Assembly: GCA_000151295.1 (NCBI GenBank)
Contig: GG745330.1
Coordinates: 1,251,438 to 1,315,437 of the forward strand
Direction: 5' to 3'
Length of the DNA stretch: 64,000 nt
DNA from: Allomyces macrogynus ATCC 38327
Lineage: Eukaryota > Blastocladiomycota > Blastocladiomycetes > Blastocladiales > Blastocladiaceae
In this document: piece by piece, positions 33,937 to 46,630 of the stretch
How the letters are laid out: every line of letters begins with the position of its first letter
Numbering within the stretch: the stretch's first letter is position 1
Translations under genes and position numbers: made by a program
The notes under the pieces: model-generated
The model's input: only the letters and a program-made list of their open reading frames with translations
The model's database searches: none
What the model was told of the DNA's origin: nothing

Positions 33937-36717
33937 ATGGAGAACCTCGAAACACTGTTCCTCAACATTGGTCTCACCGAGGCCAAGGCGCGCGAGACGG
34001 CCGGCAACAAGAAGCTCGCGCCGACGCTCAAGGAGATCCTCGATCATGTACGCCGGCACTGCGACCACACCATGATCACCCCGCTCCTTGACCCTTTTTT
34101 CGGGCCAAGCGCATTCAAGACACGACGATAACCGTGTTTTTGCTGTTCGTTCCGGCGCTGGTCCAAAAACTAGGCCGGGATCACGGAAGAGTCGGACGTG
34201 CCCAAGGCCACGGGCAACCTGCTCTACAACCTTGCGTCGACCATCACCAAGAACGGCGTTCCGCATCTCGCGTTCCTGACCAAGGAGATTACGAGCGAGC
34301 GCTTGAAGACCAACGACCAGGTTGCAGGTACAGAGCTTCATTCGTTCGTTTTGGTCGTTTTTGGCGCGCAGTCGTTGCTCACGACCGCGTGTTTGCACCC
34401 CACGCTCTGCTAGCTGCCGTCAAGTTTTTCGATAAGATCGCGGGCGGCGCGTTTGACCAGGCAAAGTATGAGGAAGAGTGCGGTGTCGGTGCGTTTTTGT
34501 TGTTCTTGCACCGGATCCCGTTATTGCACGTCCGGCGACTGATTCTCGCGCGCTTCCCAATGTCCAGGCATCGAGGTCTCCGACAAGGAGGTCAAGCAGC
34601 AGGTTGCCGACCTGTTCAAGGCAAACAAGGCCAAGATCGAAGCCGACCGGTACCGTTCACTCGGCTTCTTGCTCGGCCAGGCGCGCAACTCGCTGCTGCG
34701 GTGGGCCAACCCGCTGACTGTCAAGAGCGAGATTGACGCGCAGCTGCTCGCGACGCTCGGCCCCAAGGACGAGCGCGACGACCCGAAGCTGCTCAAGAAG
34801 AAGGCCAAGGAAGCCGCGGCGGTTCCGGCCAAGAAGGACGCGGCCGCCGCCAAGCCCGCCGAGGAGAAGCTCGATGCCGAGGCGATGCTCGTCAAGATGA
34901 TGACTGAGGGCGAGATCACGCACCTGCACAAGCCGGGCGAGAACCCGCAGCCCAACCCGCAGCGCATGGTGGAGCACCTCAAGGCGACGGGCGGCAAGGT
35001 CGTGACGCGGTTCCCGCCGGAGCCCAACGGTTTCCTGCACATTGGCCACGCCAAGGCGATCAACATTGATTTCGGGTATGCGCAGGTGCACAACGGCGTG
35101 TGCTACCTGCGGTACGACGACACGAACCCGGACGCCGAGGAGAAGCGCTACTTTGACACGATCATCGAGACGGTGCGCTGGCTCGGGTTCGAGCCGTGGA
35201 AGATCACCTACTCGTCCGACTACTTTGACGTGCTCTACGAGCTCGCCGTCAAGCTCGTCAAGCTCGACAAGGCCTACGTGTGCCACTGCACGGGCGAGGA
35301 GATTTACGAGCAGCGCGGTGGCGACAGCAAGGGCGAGCGGTTCGAGTGCAAGCACCGCAACCGGCCGATTGCCGAGTCACTGGCCGAGTTTGAAAAGATG
35401 AAGCAGGGCCGGTACGCCGAGGGCGAGGCGATTCTGCGCATGAAAATGGACATGACCTCAGGCAACCCGCAGTTCTGGGACTTGGCCGCCTACCGGATCA
35501 AGTATACGCCGCACTACCGGACCGCCGACAAGTGGTGCATCTACCCGACCTACGACTACACGCACTGTCTCGTGGACTCGCTCGAGAACATCACGCACTC
35601 GCTGTGCACGCTCGAGTTCCGCCAGTCGCGCGAGTCATACTACTGGCTCGTCGACGCGCTCGACCTCTACAAGCCCGTGCAGTGGGAGACGGGCCGGCTC
35701 AATATCAACCACACGGTCATGTCGAAGCGCAAGCTCAACAAGCTCGTGTCGATGGGCACCGTCCGCGGGTGGGACGATCCGCGACTCTACACGATCGTGG
35801 CCCTGCGCCGCCGCGGGTTCCCGGCCGCCGCGATCAACATGTTTGTGCGGTCGTCGGGCGTGACCACGTCCAACTCGGTGACGGAAGTGTCGCGGCTCGA
35901 CTCGTACGTGCGCACGGTGCTCAACGAGACGGCGCCGCGGCTCATGGCGATCCTCGACCCGATCAAGGTCACCATCTCGAACCTGCCGGACTCGCACTGC
36001 GACATGATCTCGCTCGCCAACAACCCGCTCGACCCGAACGCCGGCGAGCGCAAGGTGCCGTTCACGCGCACCATCTACATTGAACGCGACGATTTCCGCA
36101 CCGAGGACTCCAAGGATTTCTACCGCCTGGCGCCCGGCAAGCCCGTGGGCCTCCTGTCGGTGCCGTTCCCGATCAGCTACGTCTCGCATAAGTCCGACGC
36201 AAACGGCAACGTGACCGAGATCCTGGCCAAGTACGAGAACGACGCCAAGAAGCCGGCCAAGCGGCCGAAGGCCTTCATTCACTGGGTCGCGCACGCGCCT
36301 AAGCTCGGGTCACCCGTGGCCTTTGAGGCGCGCAACTACGGCAGTCTTTTCCAGCACGCGTTCCCGGAGAACAAGGACGAAGTGCCGGGTGGCTGGTTGT
36401 CGGACATCAACCCCAACTCGCTGTCGGTCTCGCAGGGGCTCGTCGAGGTCGGAATCGTCGACCATGTCCGCAAGAACGCCAAGCGCATGAAGGAACTGAA
36501 GGTGCCGTACTCGTCCGCCGCCGATAACGAAGGGCCGCACTGCGAGGCCTCGGACGCGCAGCTGCGGTCGGTTGAGGACCTCAAGTTCCAGTTTACGCGC
36601 GTCGGTTACTTCTGCGTCGACCCGGACTCGCGGTTAGCCGGGAACGAGCCGAGCAAGTGGCACCTGGTCGTCAACAAGACGATTGGGCTCAAGGAGGACG
36701 CGGGCAAGAGCAAGTAA
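33937..36717 (+). CDS. GLN4: Cytosolic glutaminyl-tRNA synthetase
   Basis: Four exons, 33937-34047, 34174-34327, 34414-34488 and 34568-36717, encode 829 aa. The first three exons and the start of the fourth form the eukaryote-specific N-terminal domain (LFLNIGLTEAKARETAGNKK, VPKATGNLLYNLAS, YEEECGVGIEVS). A charged linker (KKKAKEAAAVPAKKDAAAAK) joins it to the class I core. The HIGH motif is HIGH at 271-274 in PPEPNGFLHIGHAKAINIDF. The KMSKS loop is MSKRK at 498-502. Asp and other residues expected around the ATP and glutamine pockets lie in conserved blocks such as RYDDTNPDAEEKRYFD. The C-terminal anticodon-binding beta-barrels are complete to the TAA at 36715. A start inside exon 4 at 34669 would drop the N-terminal domain and is not supported. 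Confidence 0.97.
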
Positions 36718-36910
36718 GTAGTTAGACGGGTGGATTGTGTGCGAGAATAGTTGATTTCATTTCCGTGATCTAAATGAAATTGACTCTTTTGCTCTGAAAT
36801 GGCTGGTTTGACGACGGTTGCAAAACAGCGTTAGTTTCGCACCCACGACCATACTCATGTTAAATATACAAAGCGCAGGCCTTGCTGCCGGCCGCTGCGC
36901 TGGAAGCGGA

Positions 36911-38634
36911 TCACCGACGCACGCGTTTCCGATCGCGCTCGACCGCCGGCGATTCTGCAGCGCGCTTTGCGTCCGCCGCGACACCGCCCGCTACCATCAG
37001 GTCCCGCTTGTGCGAGTGCACCCGCAGATCCGTCTCGATCTTGTCGGCCATTTTCCTCAGCTCCAGCAGCTGCAGCACGTTGGCCTTGAGCTCCTCGAAC
37101 CGCTGCGAGACGGCGCCCGTGCCCATTCGTGGCCGATCGGTTGGCCCTATTTGGTGGACGGGCAGATGACGAGTGGTCAGATACTGAAAGTAGGCGTTCG
37201 ACGAGGGGTGGGAAGGGCGTACTTATGCCGAGCTCTTGAATGACCGCCAAGTACTTGGCCTGCATTGCCGGCTTGACCGACGACAGCTTGGAGCTGCGCA
37301 GGAACAGGCCCGGTGTGAGTTTTTCGGTCGTGACCGTGACGCCCTCGATAATGGTTGGTGCTTCTACACGCGGTATAAGTCCAAGCGCACGGTGAGCAAC
37401 CCACGCTCATCGCCGCAACACAAGAACAACGTTGGGCCACGTACGGTTCATGCTCGCCTCGCGAATCATGCGGCGCTTGGTGTTGTAGTTGGCAAACTCT
37501 TGCGGGTCGAGCCCCTTGTAGAAGCGCGAAATGACTTCTTGCCGGTCCTTGGCGAGCTTGGCGTGCCGCTCCTCGTGCTGGAGCAGCTCGGCGTGTAGTC
37601 GCGCCTCTTCGTCCACCTCTTCTTGCGTGCGCGAAAACAACAAGTCAAGATGTCGTTTGCGCTCGCGCTCCTTGAACTTGTCAAACTGGAGTGACGCGAG
37701 CGCGGCCTTTTGCGACGGGTCCGGGAGCGGGTTGCGCATCGACAAAACATTGCGGGAGACCTCAACGTAGCGCTCTTTCAGGTCCTGCAAGGATTCGTGG
37801 GTAATGGTCAGTTACTTGCGGCCGTGAATATGAGAAGGTGGTCGCGAGAACGCACCTCTATGTCCTTGACCGGCTGAGAGGGTACATTTTCCCAGCGGTC
37901 GTAGATGACGGGGAACCGCAAATCAAATTGGCGGCACAGCGCCATGAGCTGGTCGGTCTCTTCGCGCGTCCAGTCGGGCCGGCCCAGGCCCCGCTCGTAC
38001 TCGTCGTCCGTATACTGCACAACGTCGACCTGCTTGTTGAAGCTGCTGAACCGGTAATCTGCTGGTGGTAATCGCTGTGGATCAGTTCAAGTTGCAATTG
38101 AGGTCTCGACGGGAGATCAAGGGCGCACCGTCGTCGTTTTCGCTCGCGTTCGCCCAGTGCCTCAAGGCGAGACCGTCGGTGCGTGCCGAGCTGGTGAACG
38201 GGCGCCATTCCCTATCGATTCCGGTGCAGAGGGTCAACAACCGCACTCCGAATGAATCGAACATGGCGAAAGGCCAGATTGAGGACCATTTCATGGCCCT
38301 CGAGTGCCGGATTTGCGGCTTCAGGGCCGGGCGCGACGTGACCAAAATAGGTGGAGGTATGTCGCCCATCAAGTGCAGAACCTCGGAGGACACGCCAAGC
38401 TCTATTCCAGCCAAACACGACACGTTAGGGTGGAGAATCGATGCGGGACTTCGGTTGTCAATTGACACAATTCATTGTTCATTGGGTGGATCTGGGTGGA
38501 CCTTGTTGCAAATCACGCTCTGCCTTGCGGCGCTTGCCATTGCTGGACTCGGAGGACGGTGGCGGTGCCGGTGGTTGAGCGTCAGAGCCGGCGGAATTGG
38601 GGTCCGGGGCCAACATGTCGTGGACGCCGTTCAT
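36911..38634 (-). CDS. SWC4: DMAP1/Swc4 subunit of SWR1 and NuA4 complexes
   Basis: Main exons are 38634-38502, 38401-38129, 38058-37856, 37784-37445, 37363-37223 and 37146-36911. They encode 441 aa, or 424 if a 51-bp in-phase intron at 38262-38212 is removed, which restores DMAP1 spacing before EWRPFTSSARTDGLALRHW. The SANT-like core YTDDEYERGLGRPDWTREET and QFDLRFPVIYDRWEN is diagnostic. DLKERYVEVSRNVL and a long charged helix follow, then LRSSKLSSVKPAM and the C-terminal QRFEELKANVLQLLELRKM block. DMAP1/Swc4 bridges H2A.Z exchange (SWR1) and histone acetylation (NuA4) complexes. The start is taken at MNGVHDML; an upstream Met in frame would add a basic stretch. All junctions keep phase, most with GTRCGY donors. 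Confidence 0.92.
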
Positions 38635-39059
38635 GGCTGGGTGTCGCAGATAGATTGCAGCAAGTTTGGTCAGGTCGTTGATAAACGAACGGAGTTTTCG
38701 GTGCCGACGTCGACGGTGGGGAGCTGAACGGAAGCGGCTTGCCATGCGCGTGCGGTGAGCATGAAGGTGTGACCTCTGCCGTGGTGCCGTGGTGGGCCCG
38801 ATGGCTGTGGCAGGGGATTGCCTCACTGTCCCGCACCTGTGGCTCGGCCATTTATTGTCGTTTTGTGCTCAGTTCTGTTGGTCAACGACACTGCGCTGAT
38901 CATTTCTCCATGCAACCGCCGTACTTGACCGCGGCCAGCAGCTGCACATAGTAGTACTCGTCCCATTCTGTCCTCAGCAGCCGCAATCCATCTCAAGCGA
39001 CTGCCCGCACTCCCAGCGCCGCAACCGTCCGGCCGCACGCGGGCCCCTTGGCGATCACG
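38635..39059. other. Divergent promoter region, DMAP1 / coiled-coil gene
   Basis: The 425 bp between opposite start codons hold no supported gene. Part may be a longer DMAP1 N terminus, since the frame stays open upstream of 38634. Confidence 0.45.
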
Positions 39060-42000
39060 ATGCCCGACGACCACGACACTTCATCGCAAGGGACCGTCAG
39101 CGATGTCGACGAACCTGACAAGTCTCCGGCCGCTCCGGCCGCACCGTCTGCTGCTGCGCCCGTTCCGGCCGCGGTTGCTCCGGCCGTCCCGCCAGTCGTC
39201 GCTCCCGCACGGCCAAGCCCAACCGTAGTCCCAGTCGCAGCTTCTCGTCCTCGCGCTTCCGGATCCCCACCAAATGCCGCCGCTGCTCACACCAACGGCA
39301 CCTCGCCCGCAGTCCCTGCCCCTGCACGCGCTCCGCCGCCCAGGCTCGACGCCGACCTCGCGAAGGAGAACGACCGGCTGCGCCAGGAGAACGAGAATCT
39401 GCGGCACCATGTCGAGGGCGTCAAGGCGACCATGATCCACATCAACCGCGTCCAGGAGCTTCTTAGCGAGGAAAAGGAGGGTGCGTGCGCGCAATTCTGC
39501 TCCTTCTCCACTCCACTGGAATGGCGCTGATCCTGTTATCGTCGCCCACGACTTAGCCGCGGAAAGGCTCCGGGTCGAGAAATTCACGATTCAGCGCGAA
39601 TTGGACAAGCTGCGCGCCAAGTCGTGCCGGTGTGCCGAGCTGACCAAAGAACTCGAGGAAGCGCAGGCTGAGGCGACCAAGTACAAGGACGCCAAGACGG
39701 CCGCCGACAAGGTGCGTTCATCTCTTCTCTGATGCTAAGCCATGGTCGCGCAAGACTGACCGAATTGCCTTGACGTTGACAGAAAAGCAAGACGCAGTGC
39801 GATAAGCTGAAAAAGCGCAACGACGAGCTCGAAACGACCGTGCGCCAGCAGTACGTTCCGCGCCTCTGCCACTCCGCGCACGAATCGCATGATGCTCACC
39901 ATTTCCTACTAGATCCGAAGAGCTCGAGCGCCTCCGGGACGCCAGCAACCCAGACGCCGAACGCGCTTTGCAACGCCGGCTCGACGTGGCACAGGCCGAG
40001 ATCCAACAACTCAAGCGTGCCGCGCGCGAGCGGCCCGCGACCCCCTCACCCAGCGACGCCCAACATGTGGCCGAACTCGAGCGAGAAGTGCAGCGACTGC
40101 GCAAGGACCTCGATGCACGGTCGCGGCAGCTCGCCGACGCGTCCACCCACCGCACGCGCGCGCTCGAATTGCAGCGTGAACTGGACGCAACCAAGCGGCG
40201 CATGACCGAGGCCGAGGCCGACGTGGAACGATACACGCTGCGGCTGGCTGAGGCGCGCTCGAACACGGCCACGTCACCGTCGACGGCAGCGGCGGATCCG
40301 AAACTCGTCGCGCAGCTCAAGCACGAGGTCACTCACCTCAAGCAGGCCAATGCCTTGCTCAAGGCTGATCTTGATCGGGCCAAGCGCACGCCGAGCGCGG
40401 CCGTGTCGCCTCTGTCGGTGGACTCGAGTGCTGCCGACGATTTGCGCGCCACGGTCCAGCAGCTGCGCAAGGATCTCGTTGAGCGCGAGGCCGAGGCGAG
40501 TCGGGCCAGGACCGAGGCGAGGGTGCAGCGCGACATGGTCTCAGAACTCGAGGGCCGGTTTGCCGGTTTGCAGGAGCGCCATCGTACGCTGCAGTCCGGG
40601 TTTGATACGATGTCGAGCGAGCGCGACGCGTTCAAGATGGACGTGTATCGCATCAAGTCGGAGGCGTCGGAGCTCAAGCTCGCCAATGCCGATTTGCAGA
40701 CCAAGGTCGAACGGCAGGAGACGGAACTGCGGGCATTGCGGAACGCCGCGGGGACCGACGGGTCGCCGGAAAAGGACCTCGAGATTGCGTCGCTCAAGGC
40801 GCAGTTGCAGGAGAAGACGGCGATGGTGGTACGTCGACCCCCTCCCAGCCAATTCGACGAACTCCCACTACTCGATAATTGAAATTGATCCGCTTTGTCT
40901 CATCATAGGATATTCTCACGAAAGTCGTCGGCCGCGTCTCATCGGAAAACGACCAACTACGGACGGGCCAGCTCGACCGACCTCTTCTTTCCCAGCCGCC
41001 AAGGCGCGACTTCCCGGCTGCTTCCGCCCCCGCACACAGTTCACCTGTCGAAACAGCTGCGCCGAGCCCGTCCCTTCGTGACATTCTCGGTGCCGGTGCG
41101 GCATCAGCAGCGACTGAGCCGCCCCCGCCACAGGCTCCGGTCGTGCCGATGCCGCAGGTCCCGAGACCAGCCGTGCCCGCACCGCTCGTTCCAAAACCGC
41201 GCTCGGCTCTACCAACGGCGAATACCAGGCAATCGCTGGCCTCGAACAAAAAGAAGCGCGGTCGCATGGTGGACGACTCGTCATCGGACGACGAGCCGGA
41301 ACCGCCGCGCTTGACCCGTTCCAGGGCCGCCGCGGCGGCCACGGTGGCTCGCGACGCGACTGAACGCGCAGGGACTGGGGCGTTAACAAGGACGCAGCGC
41401 GCGAAACGCGCACGGCTTGAGGCCGACGAGTTAGACGCGGCCGAACCGCCAACAACGGCGCTGCGCAAGGCCCTGGGCGGTTCGACATCAATGTCAACTG
41501 CGGCGACGGCGGTAGGGGCGCGACGATTGGTGCGGCCGGTGTCGATGAGCTCGACCAGCACCGTGTCGACCAGTCCCGGCTCTTCTCGCCAGCCGTCCGA
41601 CCGGCAGCTGTTTTCGCCCAGTTCATCGAGCACGCCGTCATCGGCGCCGACATCCCCGCCGCCACCAAGGCGAACCCGGACGATGACCGGCGCGGCTCTG
41701 CCCGCTCGTGTCGACACATCACGTGCCGTGCGGTCGGCGTCCATTTCATCCAATACGTTGGTGTCACGACAACCCGTGACTCGCGCCAACTCGGATCGAC
41801 AACCAGCGGCCTCTGCAGCGTCGCGATCTCAGTCGCCGATTCGCGAGGCGCCACCACCAGTACCGTACGGTCCAGCACTTGCTCCAGTCAACCTCGACGT
41901 GGCCCCGAAGACCATGCCCGACATTCTGCGGTTCGCCGATTCGAATCCGCGCGCACTCGTCAAGCACATTGCCCGTGTCGTGGATCTCGTCTCGGCCAAG

Positions 42001-42994
42001 CCCGCTGAGTTTGTCCAGACCCTGCGGTTCGCGCTGCACCCGACGGGCATGGACGTGCAGCAGCACGTCGAGCCGGCTCCCACGACCCTGGCGTTTCGCG
42101 TTCCGGGCGCCCAGCGGATGCTGCGGTTCAACGCGGCCCTGCCACCTCGCGAGCAGGCGTTTGCCCTGACCCTCGCTCTTCTTGCGCCACACGTCGACTT
42201 GGTCAACCTCATGGCCGCGCTTGCGCGCGACTCGATGCCCCTGTTCCGACTGCTCCTTCTCCACCCGACAACGACGCGCGCGCACGTGCGCACGATGCTC
42301 GTTGACGCGATCATCATGTCGCGGCACGTGGTACCCATGGTCGCGAACTTGCTCGTGTTCCGGCCAGCGATTCTGGGCAGGCCACCGTTCAATGACGCGC
42401 TGCACCGTGCCGTGGTCGTGGCTGCGAGCGTGAATGTGCGGCGCATGGCATTGTCGGCACCACTGCCAGGCGTGGTGCGGGATTGGCTCGCGGAAGTCCA
42501 GTCGGCCGTGCCAGACTCGCTGCTTGCGCTGTTGCAGGAGATGGTGCCGGCCCTAGTGACGACGGAAGATGATGCCGAGGCTGCGTTTGCCTTGCGCAAG
42601 GGGGTTCAGCTCGCGTGCACGGGGCTCACGTCGGACGGCGACAAGTTTGCGGCCGTGTCGGGCCTGCTCAAGCACTGTCAGGAGAGCGGGCCGCAGGCGG
42701 CGCTCGTGGACTCGATTGGTACGTTCTCCATGCTCTTGATTCCCTTCTCCGAACCGGGGACTCACTCCTTCCGTGTCTCTAGACTACATTCTGCAGCGCT
42801 GCAAGAAGCACTGGGCACCGACGACTGTTGACCAGGAGATTCTACGCGGACTGTTTGCCGACGCTTTCGATCCGGCCGTCCAGACGAGGTTGCGGTCCAT
42901 TTTGGCGCTCATGAAGTCCGCACAACCCGATTTTGCGCGCCTTCTCGCTCACAATTTACCCAAAGGAGACGAGAACGGGATAACCGATGTGTAG
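39060..42994 (+). CDS. Large coiled-coil protein with helical C-terminal domain, unrecognised
   Basis: Six exons, 39060-39480, 39557-39711, 39783-39850, 39913-40828, 40909-42718 and 42783-42994, encode 1,193 aa. Every junction keeps phase and uses GTGCGT or GTACGT donors. Residues 1-100 are Pro/Ala-rich. Residues of about 100-550 form a long coiled coil with an early KENDRLRQENENLRHH zipper-like repeat and one CRCAEL interruption. Next is a disordered Pro/Ser/Arg region with an acidic patch (DDSSSDDEPEPP). The last 350 residues or so, from PKTMPDILRFADSNPRALVK onward, are predicted helical, with repeated hydrophobic heptads suggestive of an alpha-solenoid. I recognise no family. Likely a scaffold or tether. 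A faint resemblance to the ICE1 layout (coiled coil, disordered middle, helical end) is not enough for a name. Confidence 0.85.
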
Positions 42995-43207
42995 AGAGTC
43001 GATATCTATTTTCGGGAGCGTCCCAAGCCAGTTTCTTTCTGTACATCTGTCGAGTCGATTGATTGCCAAGAAATGAATTCCCATTGATCCATCGCAACAA
43101 AAGCCAGTAAAGCCAGCAACTTGGGGAAATCAAAGGGCACTGCTCTTCTACAGATCAAAACGAGCTGCGATACACCAACGGAGTTCCACACACACCGCGT
43201 CACTTGC

Positions 43208-45798
43208 TCACTGTGGCCGACAATCGCCCGGCTGCTGCTCCACTGTCTCCGTCTGCCCCGCCGCGGCCTTCCCCCCACGTGGCCCCGTGGGCGTCGGCGA
43301 CTCGGCACGCCACGTATGGTCGGCTCCGCCCGCGGCCGCCGCGACCGTGGCCTGCGGCATCAGAATCACCTTGTGCTTATCAATGAACCGCGGCGAAGCG
43401 ACTCTGGCCAGCGGGATCACGGGCACGCGCGAATCGTCCCACGAACCAGGCAAGTCCCCCGTGGGCGTGCTTGGCGTCGACGTGTCAGCGACCGACGCGG
43501 GCGTCGCGCGCGAGGATTCCGGGTGCCGCACGGCGTGCGGCGTCGGCACACGCTTGCGCAATCGGCCGCCGGCGGCGGTCGCCGCGGGCGTCGCGCCCGC
43601 GGACGTGGCGGTACCGGGCGCGGGAGAACGCGCTGTATTTCGCCGGGCGGCGGGGGTGCGCGAGTGGTGACCGTGAGGGTCGGTGCCAGGGCTGCGGGAT
43701 GAGGAGGTGGCCGGCGAGTCGGCAGGGTGTGATGCGGACCGCCGTGAGCGGGAGCTCGGGGTTGGTGTTTCCGGTGGGACGGGCGGCATGGGCGGGATCG
43801 GCGAGCTCGCTTTACCTGGAGTTGCGGACCGCGGTGCTGGACTCCCACGCGACGCAGATCTCGGTGCCGACCCAGCCCGTCGTGCGCTGCTGCTGCGGTG
43901 CGTCGAGACGGGCGTGCCCGGCTGTGCGGGCGGTTTTGGGCAATCGCAATTGGCCTCGAGCTCGTCGATCCGGTACTGCAGCTTGGACACAGCCGCATTC
44001 AATTTGCGCACCGACGCGTCGCGCTGGTAGAGTTCGTCCTCAGCAGCGCGCAATTTCGCCGTTTCGTTGAGCTTGATCATATTGGCCGTTTGCAGTTTCT
44101 TGCGCTGTGCACGCAAGTCGGCCTCGAGCGACTCGATGCGCATGCGCAGGTACCGTTCCGCCGCCTTGTGGGCGGCCGCCGAGACGGCCGCATCCTGCAC
44201 GTCGGCGGCACCGCCCGACGAGGCGACAGCCGCGGCCGCAGCGTTCGCAGCGGCCACTTCGGCGCCGTCCGGCTGCGTGCCCATGACCGAGTCGGTGTCG
44301 TTGGGCCCGGTGGCGCCGCCGACAATTTCGGGCGTGGCCGCACGTTGCCGCCCTTCGAGCTGGGCGACGCGGTGCACGAGCTCGCGGTTCTCGGCCTGCG
44401 CCTGCGCGAGCGCGGCCTCGAGCCGCTTCACGTGGTCGTCGTGCGTACGGTCGGCCGAAAGTTGCTGAAGCCGGAAAATTTGCCGCCGCAGCCGCTCGCC
44501 CTCGTCCAGGTGCCGCCGCAGCAAGCGCTCGTGCTCGCGGCCGAGCCGTTCGTGCCGTTCTTCAAGATTGCGCCGCTTGTCCTCGACCTCGGTCAGGAGC
44601 GTCTTGGCGGCGGCTGGCGCCTGGTCGTCCGGGTGGGAAATCCCCTGCGGGTTCTGCAGGGCGTTGAGCTTGGCCGACAGGATCTGGATCGTGTTTTGCA
44701 GCTCCTCGAGCTGCGAGGTCAGTGTGTCGTTGGTGAGCAATGCCTCGTGGTGCTCGGCGCGCAACTCGACGAGTTCGTCGAGCTGGCCCTCGAGCACTTC
44801 CACGCGCTCTTCCAGGACCTGGATCTCGGCCTGTCGCTCCGAGACGAGCTGCAACGCGCTCTGCTTCTCGGCTGCGAGGTTGGAATTCTGGATTTCGAGT
44901 TCGTGCAAGTGCACCTGCAACGTGTACGCGACATTGGCCGTCTCGGCGAGCTCGTTGCGTTTCTTGACGAGGTCCATTTTCTCTTCGGCAAGCCGCGCCT
45001 TGTCCTCTCCCAAGACCATGACTTTGCCGCGCCACTCGTCAATCTGCTGGTCGCGCTCGGCGACCTGCGACTCGAGTTCGGCCACGCGGCGACGCAACGT
45101 GCGCTCATCAGCTTCCTTGGAATCGACGAGCGCGTCGTACCGGCGCATCGCGTCGTACTGCGTCGCCTCGGTCTCGGCGAGCTGCGAACGGAGCTCGCCG
45201 AGCTCAGCCTCCAAGTGGCGCACTTGCAGTTCGAGGTGTGCCGCGTGCTCGGCCGACGTGTCGTGCTCATGGTCCGTCACAACGGCGCCGTCGGTCGTCG
45301 TAGACTCGCCGCAGTTAGCGCAACGCGTCGCGGATGCTGCCGCGGAGGCGGGCGTGGTCTTGGCCTCGGCAAGCGCATGGTTGAGCTCGGTGTGCGCTTT
45401 CATCAGGTCCTGCTTTTCGTGCAGCAGCTGGTTGTTGCGCTCGACGAGCGTCTGCCCGATTTGCGCGGATGCGTGCAGCTCTAGAGATGCCGGGTCAGCA
45501 CGGGTGCGCGACATGCGACTGGAACAGGAAGAGCGCACGTACGCGCATCCTTGGTCGCCAGTTCGCGGCGCAGGTCGCGCACGAGGTGCCGCAAATCAAT
45601 CTCGCCGAGCCGGTTGATGTGCGGGGTTTCGAGCACATGGCCGCCAATGCGGTACGGGGTCCCGGGCGTGTAGGTCCAGGCGCTCACGTTGGAGACGGCG
45701 TCGTCGCGGTCTACGAGCATCGGGTCGGGCGCTGACGCGGCGGGCGCGTCGGCCGCAGGGTCGACGGCCATGGCGTCGTGGTCGTGGTCCATGAGCAT
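43208..45798 (-). CDS. Dynein-adaptor-like coiled-coil protein (CDR2/BICD/TRAK type)
   Basis: Exons 45798-45543 and 45480-43208 encode 842 aa; the 62-bp intron (GTACGT) keeps phase. The N terminus is acidic and Asp/Ala-rich, followed by NRLGEIDLRHLVRDLRRELA. The splice brings in QLHASAQIGQTLVERNNQLL (about 86-105). This closely resembles the CC1 box of cargo adaptors such as BICD, CDR2 and TRAK/HAP1, where A-A-x-x-G binds dynein light intermediate chain; here the first Ala is Ser. A CANCG motif lies near residue 140. An almost unbroken coiled coil runs to about 480 and a second short helix near 530-590. The C-terminal 250 residues are a Pro/Ser/Arg/Thr-rich tail typical of microtubule-associated regions. 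Function is inferred from the CC1-like motif and architecture only. Confidence 0.78.
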
Positions 45799-46630
45799 GG
45801 CCGTGAGGGGTTGGTCGTCTGGATTCCCGTTCTTGGTAGATATCGGTCGAGGGCCGGGCTACATTGTCCACCGGGTGGGAAGGGTCAGAGATGGCGTGGT
45901 GATGATCTGTTGGCTCACTGGGTGCGATGGTCGGTGATGCTTACTGTTTTGGCGGTTGGCCGCGCGCGCTGCTAACAATGGTCAGCGCAACCGGATGCCG
46001 CGATTCGATTGCGGCCAGTGCCGTGCCGCCGTGTTGTCTGTGGTGCTGGTTGTTCTTGTGGACGTCGACGATGACGGTCGCCGTTGACATGATGTCGTCG
46101 GCACCGGCAACGGTGCGATGTGGCATCGTTGGAGAGCTCGGATGCCTGCTCAGCCGCCTCCGGCACCGACACGTGAGCGAGCAAGGAGTTCTCGCGGCCA
46201 AAAGACACATGTGGGTCGCCGTCCTTTGACGCTGACCGACAACATCGACGATATAGTATTTCTTCTGCTGCAATTATCTTCGACTAGTGCCGCGGCGCCG
46301 CTACGCCCACCACTTGCAATCGCGCGGGACTTGCCGCATACGCTCCACGGGCCCAGCCAATCCCGCCTCGCCAACGGCACCGTCACGGATCGACCGTCTC
46401 GGCATTCAGCACCTGCCCGTCAACGCCGCACGCAGCGCCTCGCTCAAGAAATCCGACCCGACCTGAAGCGGAGCCATCCGCAAGTGTCCGAATTGCATGC
46501 GCCGTCTTCGGTGAAGACCCTGATTCATTGCCGTCGCCGTCATATACGACTTCCGCCGCAACGTCCTGTTCTCGCGCGCTGTCCGTGCACCTGTCTGCAC
46601 CATTTCCGGCGCTGATCGGCATCAGCCGCC
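45799..46630. other. Divergent intergenic region, coiled-coil adaptor / DCX gene
   Basis: The 832 bp separate opposite starts. The open frame at 46118-46615 has no conserved content. Promoters of both genes should lie here. Confidence 0.5.

Noticed and set aside
34669..36717. GlnRS starting at the internal Met at 34669
   Set aside because: Three upstream exons restore the eukaryotic N-terminal domain in phase.
39060..42994. Naming the coiled-coil gene as an ICE1 homologue
   Set aside because: The layout is similar, but the residue-level resemblance is too weak to separate from chance without a profile search.
43898..45484. 528-codon plus-strand frame opposite the dynein-adaptor-like gene
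   Set aside because: It mirrors the coiled-coil codons (Leu/Glu to Gln/Arg/Leu), has no conserved motif and has no splice logic.
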